A stretch of DNA of 64,000 nucleotides from the NCBI RefSeq assembly GCF_014898055.3, contig NW_023600993.1:14598850-14662849 (forward strand). Direction: 5' to 3'. A program made the translations under genes and the position numbers. The stretch is from Talpa occidentalis. Taxonomy: Eukaryota; Chordata; Mammalia; Eulipotyphla; Talpidae. The notes under the pieces are model-generated. The model was given only the letters and a program-made list of their open reading frames with translations. It was not told where the DNA came from and did not search any database. Below, piece by piece: positions 58,645 through 64,000 of this stretch; position 1 is the first letter of the stretch, and each line of letters opens with the position of its first letter.

Positions 58645-59149
58645 TTTGTCTTCTATTTATTCTTTTCTTTCTGTTCTCTTTCTTTAACCACTGAGTCCTA
58701 CCTTCTTCTCTTTTTTTGATTAATGGTTCCATTTCCTTTTGTTTTGAGAATTCTGATGACCATCTGTTCCTTCTCCTGTCAGGATGGCAATTTCTGCTTT
58801 TTCAGCAGGCAGTTGACCAACATCCATGCTCTTATTTATAACTTTGATAGCTAAAGCAAGTAAAAAGTACTAAGCTTTAGAAGTGTAATGAGTTGGTAGT
58901 AGGTAAGATGTCCCTCTGAGAAACTGAAAAGAGCACTACATGCACACATAAGTTCTCACTGGGTGGAGAGGTAGTTTTTCTCCAGGGTTTCATTTACAAG
59001 AACTTGACTGAGGGACCAAGCATTCTAGATCACCAATTACTTTGAAATGGATGGTTTTCAAAGATGTTACAAGTTATGAATCTCAGACACAAAGAAATCA
59101 AAATGGCCCCATGAAATATTAGTCATGATTGACAAAGATTCTTCACAAA
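58645..59149. other. Unassigned intergenic sequence
   Basis: C/T-rich at the left, otherwise nothing recognised. Confidence 0.4.
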
Positions 59150-59345
59150 GATGATCTCATCTCACCACTGAGAAGTCTCTGTAGGGTATGTATTATGTAT
59201 AAGATTATTAATAATGTGCAGAAGAAGAAATGGAGATGCAGCCTGATTTAATACTTGAACAATGTCACAGTTATTCCAGACCAGATCTGAGTTTCAACCT
59301 GGGAGTTGGATCTAAAATACATGCTACTGTCATTTCACCATGAAA
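59150..59345 (-). mobile_element. MIR SINE (antisense), containing duplicate copy 2
   Basis: 'gatctcatctcaccactgag', 'aagaagaaatggagatgcag', 'cttgaacaatgtcacagtta' and 'cagatctgagtttcaacctg' follow the MIR reverse complement. The last 49 bp (59293-59341) are the likely source of the copy at 58596-58644. Confidence 0.6.
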
Positions 59346-62300
59346 AGCTTGAAAGATAATATCAGGTTAATATAAATTTTTAAGTCGCGATTATAATTCA
59401 GAGTGAAATTGATCAATAGATGGATTCATTGGTATATATAAAGAATTCCAAATGACAATCTAATAGCAATTTTAGTCCTAAAATATGTTGTCAGTCTGAA
59501 ACTTTCCCATGATTTACATTTTACACCTGAATTTAGCAAATGTTTGGACTCTAAGGACACCGAGATCAATGCATTCAATGGCCTGTCAGGACTGTCAGCT
59601 CATTGACTCCTGCTATCCCTGCTCTGGGAAGTTCACACTGTTGTGGAATGCAGTAGTTTACCACCTTTTCCCAATAGGATTGTGCACTAGCTGGCTGTTT
59701 ACGAATGCAATTCCAGGTGTTGATTTTTCATCTACTCATCCCTTGCTGGTTTGGCGTTGTGCTGCCCTAGAGATGGTTTTCTCTGCCGGCTGTCCCCTGG
59801 CAGTCGAAGTCAACCCAAATTTCCCTTATCATCATCTAGAGATGGAAAACAGAATTAACAAGCAGTCTGATATTTTCTTAGTCTTCTTCTTGGAATTTCT
59901 TTCTCCAGAAGCTTCTTGAGGCAGACTGTGTTTTAACATGTATGAAAATATACCTCACACTGATTAAAAGACTGGAAAGTGCAGGGATGCAGAGTAGAAA
60001 GAGCATCTAAATCTTAGCCTACTTATCCCTTTCCTTTTCTCTATCCCTCTTCCCTTTGCAGTTTCCCTTCCTTCTCCTTCTATTCCTTTCCATAGTTCCA
60101 TTCCTTTCCCTCCATTCCGCTTTAACCTCGTCTAGTGTGGTTTATCTTCTTTCCTCCTTCTCTGCTTTTCCTCCCCAGATCACCCCTTCACACCTACCCC
60201 TATCTCTGGTTCCCCTCTTGTATACAAGCGGGAAGACACACACACACCACACACACATCTTAGACATCTCAGAGCAAACTTGCTGGAAATGCTTAAGGCT
60301 AAATCAAAAGTGAATAAATGCTTCCTTTACTGGGAACTTTAACTTTTTCTTTGAAGTTTAATTTAGTTCCTGAATGTTAAAGACGATATATTTGATATCT
60401 GTAAATCTGCCTGTACTCGTCTGTGCATGTGAATATATATACATGAGCAAAATGAGAAAAAGAAAAAAAATCCCCCAAACTTCTGCTTTGACTGCAAGAT
60501 TAGAGGTTCTAACTTCTTGATTATTCCTTAACAAGAACATTTTAGAGAAATCAGTATCTTTTGTCCTCATTCCATATAGATTACTGCAGTTTGCAGACAG
60601 CCCTTTTTGCATATTATGTAAATAGAAAGTTACATTAACAACACTGTAGGTAATGTAGGAACATTTTTTTAATTTCTCTTTTTTTCATGTAGAAAGAGCT
60701 TCTGATTAAGAGCTGTGAATGCTGTTCATCTTTAATTCCTTGCTGACTCCCCAAGTACTGTCTGGGATGCCTCAAATACTTTTTTGTAAAAACCATCAGT
60801 GCTGCCATTTGCATTTGGCACCACGAATCCTAAAAAGATCCCAAGTTGGTCCAGAGGAAGACAGAGACCTTTGAATGTAACCTGCTCTGAGTAACTTAGA
60901 AGAGGGTTAACGTGTGTGCTGGAGGAGGGTGGCTGTCAGTATCAAATCTAGTATCCAAAGGTAGCATTTTTATAAGCATGCTGGGAATCTGAGAGATGGT
61001 GGGAGGAAGCAGACTTTCAGAGCTAGAAAAATAAGCTCTAACTCCAACAGAGAACAGGAGGGAGTGGGTGAGGGATAGAGCGCCTTGATGCTCTTTACTG
61101 GCTATGGCAAGTTATATATACACAAATCGAGTCAGTACTTTCGTCTATGCACACTGTGAATTTTGCAAAATATTAGAATAATGGAATGATATTTGATAAT
61201 TTATGACATTATTTAATAGGAACACAGAGAAAAGCCTAAGAGTATTATAAGATTTGCCTCCAAGGACAATGCAACAAGAGTTACAAAAAGCTTCACATCA
61301 GAGTGACCTTAACTGTTAGTAGTGGAAACAAAACATTCAGCTTGCAAACTCATTTGGTGACCCAAGCTCCTGCCTCACCCCAAGCTGGAGAGATCTGTTG
61401 CAAGGTACCCATAAACTATGGAAGTGAATGATCAAGGCTTTTCCAGGAATGCGACTTCTACCTTAATACAGAGAAGAAAATTGCTCTGCAGAGCCCAGTA
61501 GAAGTGTCTGATTGTAATTCAGATAGCTACAAAAAATTTTAATGTTCTATCAGTTTACGAGACTATCTCACCTTAAGAAGTCACTAAAATTTCTCTCCTT
61601 GAGCAAATAGAGTTTATAATGTTTCTGTTATAAGTGTTGAATGGATTCCTCCATGCTCTTTTTGGAAATGTTTGTTGTGATAGCGTGTGACACAATTTAC
61701 TTATTATTGTGGCAGTAGGAGTTTAATGTGATTGAAAGCCATCAAAAGGCATAGCATATGAATGTCAAACATGACTTGTATCTATAATTTCAGACAACGA
61801 CTTGGATGGCTGTTGACTTTCTTTCTCATCCACAATGATTTTTTTTTTCCCCTTTCCACTAAGTGGCACTGTGCTATTTGCATTTTTTTTTTTTTCCCTG
61901 TTCAGGTCAAAATCTCCAAACATTTGGAATGCTGGTGTGAAAACCAGTTTAAAGCATTGTTGTCAATATCTGCTAACTAGGTTGAATGGAGAGGAAAAAA
62001 AGCAGCGATTAAATTTTGTAAGAAAAAAATTCATGAAGCTTAATCTTTTCTGTATTTAACTCTTTCCCACTTTTTCTTTCCAACTCCATTAGCCTCCAAA
62101 TAAGCACACCATATTATATATGTCAAAGGAAATTTAATTTAGACTTATAAGGGCTGATCTATTCCCATACTGTTTAAATTAATGTTCAAAAAAGAATTCA
62201 AACCACATTCTAACATTTGGACTATGTAAGAAGGAAACAGATTTTTGGGGGAAAAAAAGATGTTGTTTTAGCTAGGCAGAATGGGCTGTAGGAACACAGG

Positions 62301-62400
62301 CACGTGCAGACGGGATTTCTAAATGTGTGCGTTATCTGGTAAGATCTGGGCTGCTTGTGTGTCAATTCGGAAAGTAAAAGAGTGCAGGAGCAGAATTTAG
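59346..62400. other. Unassigned intergenic sequence
   Basis: About 3 kb without a named element. A 136-codon plus frame at 59509-59919 shows no recognisable domain or splice context. Short CA-rich tract at 60238-60257, T runs at 61840-61900. The stretch 60640-60860 is repeat-free with words such as CCATTTGCATTTGGCACC and may be conserved noncoding DNA. Confidence 0.45.
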
Positions 62401-62520
62401 TTTCTTCCACCCTCCCTCCCTCCATACCTCCCTTCCCTTCCTTCCTTTTTTCTTCTTCTTCTTCCTTCCTTCCCATTTCATTTTTAGTTTCTTTTTTTCC
62501 CCTCCTCCTCCTCTGCCTCT
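62401..62520. repeat. C/T-rich low-complexity tract
   Basis: CCCTCCCTCCCTCC, CTTCCTTCC, TTCTTCTTCTTCTTCC and CCTCCTCCTCCTC units in succession; a long one-strand pyrimidine tract. Confidence 0.93.
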
Positions 62521-62799
62521 CTTGCTTCTTCTAACAGCTTGAGATTTACTTTTATCTCAGCCACCTGCAGCCTAAGGCTTGGAAACACTCTGATGCTTCA
62601 CCTAACTGGTTACTTTTCAGATCAAATTAGCTCCAGAAATGCAGGGTGACTTTGAAAAAAGAAACTCGAGGCTCTTGAAATAGTGTGGCCTCGATTTGCA
62701 TCAGAGGAAGGATTTGAGAATTAAGTTTGATTATTCCTCTCCCAATACAGCACTAGGTCAGCATCTATACCATCGTCCCACATCAAAAAATAGTCCTGG
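62521..62799. other. Unassigned intergenic sequence
   Basis: No recognised repeat or gene. Confidence 0.4.
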
Positions 62800-63060
62800 G
62801 GCCTCCCTGGTGGCTCAAGGGGTTAAAACGCAACCTGTGAAGCTATCCGCAGCCACTGCAGCATGAGTTCGATCCTGGGCCAGGGAGATACCCACATGGT
62901 GCAGCAGACCTCTCCTGACTCGCTCACTGCTCCCCTCAGCAGTGTATTTCAGTCAACTGCCTGTTCTGTTCCCCACTCTGTCTCTGGTGAGTCCTCTCAC
63001 CCCACACACCTCTGGCCTGTATCCTAGTTCTTGTATGCATAGATAAATAAATCTTTAATA
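62800..63060 (+). mobile_element. T+ tRNA-derived SINE, subfamily B
   Basis: Head 'gggcctccctggtggctcaa', B box GTTCGATCCT, subfamily B body (GTCTCTGGTGAGTCCTCTCA, CCTCTGGCCTGTATCC), tail TATGCATAGATAAATAAATC, TTT. Target-site duplication AAAATAGTCCTGG (62787-62799) versus AAAGTAGTCATGG (63061-63073). Confidence 0.92.
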
Positions 63061-63230
63061 AAAGTAGTCATGGACAAGACCTTGTTATTAACTACATGTA
63101 AGTGGTGACCTTTAGTTTTCAGTGCAATAGGTTTTCCAGTTTCTCAAGTGCAGCAAAAACACTGCCAGATAAAGAAACATAAATGCAGCTTTAAAAAAGG
63201 TTGTGAGGCCAAAATTGGGGTGGGGGGTAT

Positions 63231-63235
63231 TGTGT

Positions 63236-63276
<41 letters not shown>
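63231..63276. repeat. (GT)n microsatellite
   Basis: About 22 GT units with one TATG interruption. Confidence 0.97.
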
Positions 63277-63277
<1 letters not shown>

Positions 63278-63463
63278 TGACTTCTGTTTGAAACTAATGA
63301 ATTATATCTCAATTAGCCAGTTTTTAGCAGAAGTTACTTTCTTTGGTGTGCTGGCTTCTATTAGTAGCATGTATGGTAACATACTTTTTCTTATAAATGA
63401 AGCATACTTTTTAATCAAAAAAAAAATTAGTAAGCCAGAAAATATCAGTCTACCTTTTTACAA

Positions 63464-63503
63464 ATATATATATATCATATTTTTAAATATGATATATATA
63501 TAT
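63464..63503. repeat. AT-rich perfect palindrome (19-bp arms)
   Basis: Left arm 63464-63482 (ATATATATATATCATATTT) and right arm 63485-63503 are perfect reverse complements around a 2-bp centre. Capable of cruciform or hairpin formation. Confidence 0.9.
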
Positions 63504-63965
63504 CACCTTCTAGAGAAGAGCACTGCTTCTTCATGTGCTAAATATGATACACTTGCCTTTGAAATTACTTAACATTCAAGAGGAGGATGCATTTATAGAA
63601 TTCCTCAGACAAATGCACTCAGAGACCCTGTGGCATGGAGACCACTTCATGCCATGAGCTACTTATCCAGGAAAGAAGAGGATGATCAGTGAGGTCCATC
63701 CAGAGGTGCTGGAGAGTTCGCCAGAATTCTTAGTACCTGAGTCCTTTGAGGTGAGCCTCAAATTGAGAGTATTCTATTTAGGATATTTTTGTTTCTTTAC
63801 AATAAACTTATGAAGATTCACAACTGCTAATGAATCTGAAACACTCTAAATAGCCTATTTAATTTTGTTCTAGCTAGCTTTCCCAAACCTTCTCAATCTT
63901 GCATTCTTTTTTGGCTCACCCCAGGTATTGCAATCCCAACGAGCTGGTTCAAAACAGTCAGACTA

Positions 63966-64000
63966 GGGCCTCCCCAGTGGCGCAGCGGGTTGAGCGCTGC
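63966..64000 (+). mobile_element. T+ tRNA-derived SINE, head only (cut by window edge)
   Basis: 'gggcctccccagtggcgcag' and 'cgggttgagcgctgc' are the head and A box of subfamily A. The element continues past the window. Confidence 0.85.

Noticed and set aside
59509..59919. 136-codon plus-strand open frame
   Set aside because: No recognisable family motif, no promoter or splice sites that fit, AT-rich surround. Treated as chance.

Overview
This window reads as nuclear DNA of a placental mammal. It is AT-rich, has no long open reading frame, and is full of decayed LINE-1, LINE-2, MIR and hAT-Charlie copies plus many copies of one tRNA-derived SINE. The SINE has a tRNA-like head with A and B boxes, a unique body, and a tail of AATAAA repeats, a TCTTTT pol III terminator and poly(A), which is the 'T+' SINE architecture. 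It does not match the carnivore, ruminant/cetacean, pig, horse or vespertilionid bat SINE consensuses I know. I therefore suggest a laurasiatherian-type mammal without naming a species. No protein-coding gene, rRNA, true tRNA gene, CRISPR array or bacterial feature can be supported; this is intergenic or deep intronic sequence. The longest open frames (135-155 codons) are about what chance gives in this much DNA, and the longest overlaps a MIR and a SINE.

Layout. 1-12 kb: an MLT1-like LTR, several MIR copies, a SINE, a MER20 and an L2 interrupted by a LINE-1 3' end. 12.3-16.1 kb: a composite of old minus-strand LINE-1 running from its 3' end to its 5' region, interrupted by the 3' end of a second LINE-1 on the plus strand. 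18.5-23.3 kb: four SINEs, a LINE-1 fragment and a TTCC repeat. 25-28.4 kb: very old LINE-1 and a SINE. 29.5-33.1 kb: a near-identical 153-bp inverted repeat separated by about 3.3 kb. 36-38 kb: three LINE-1 pieces, a hAT MITE, a SINE inserted into a LINE-1, and a MIR. 39-48 kb: a SINE-dense stretch of seven copies, including one very short tRNA-head-only copy, plus CR1/L3-like, L2-like and MER5A remnants. 48-64 kb: sparser, with an old LINE-1, MIRs, a SINE whose 3' end is replaced by a copy of nearby DNA, microsatellites, a palindrome and a SINE cut by the window end.

The strongest unusual signals are: (1) the inverted pair 29538-29690 / 32974-33126, 151 of 153 bases identical with sharp edges; (2) the T+ SINE family itself, with two subfamilies, an intermediate copy and a tRNA-only retroposed form with perfect target-site duplications; (3) a 49-bp local duplication replacing a SINE tail. 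There are no genes here whose joint action could be described. Repeat names are from remembered consensus patterns, not from a search.
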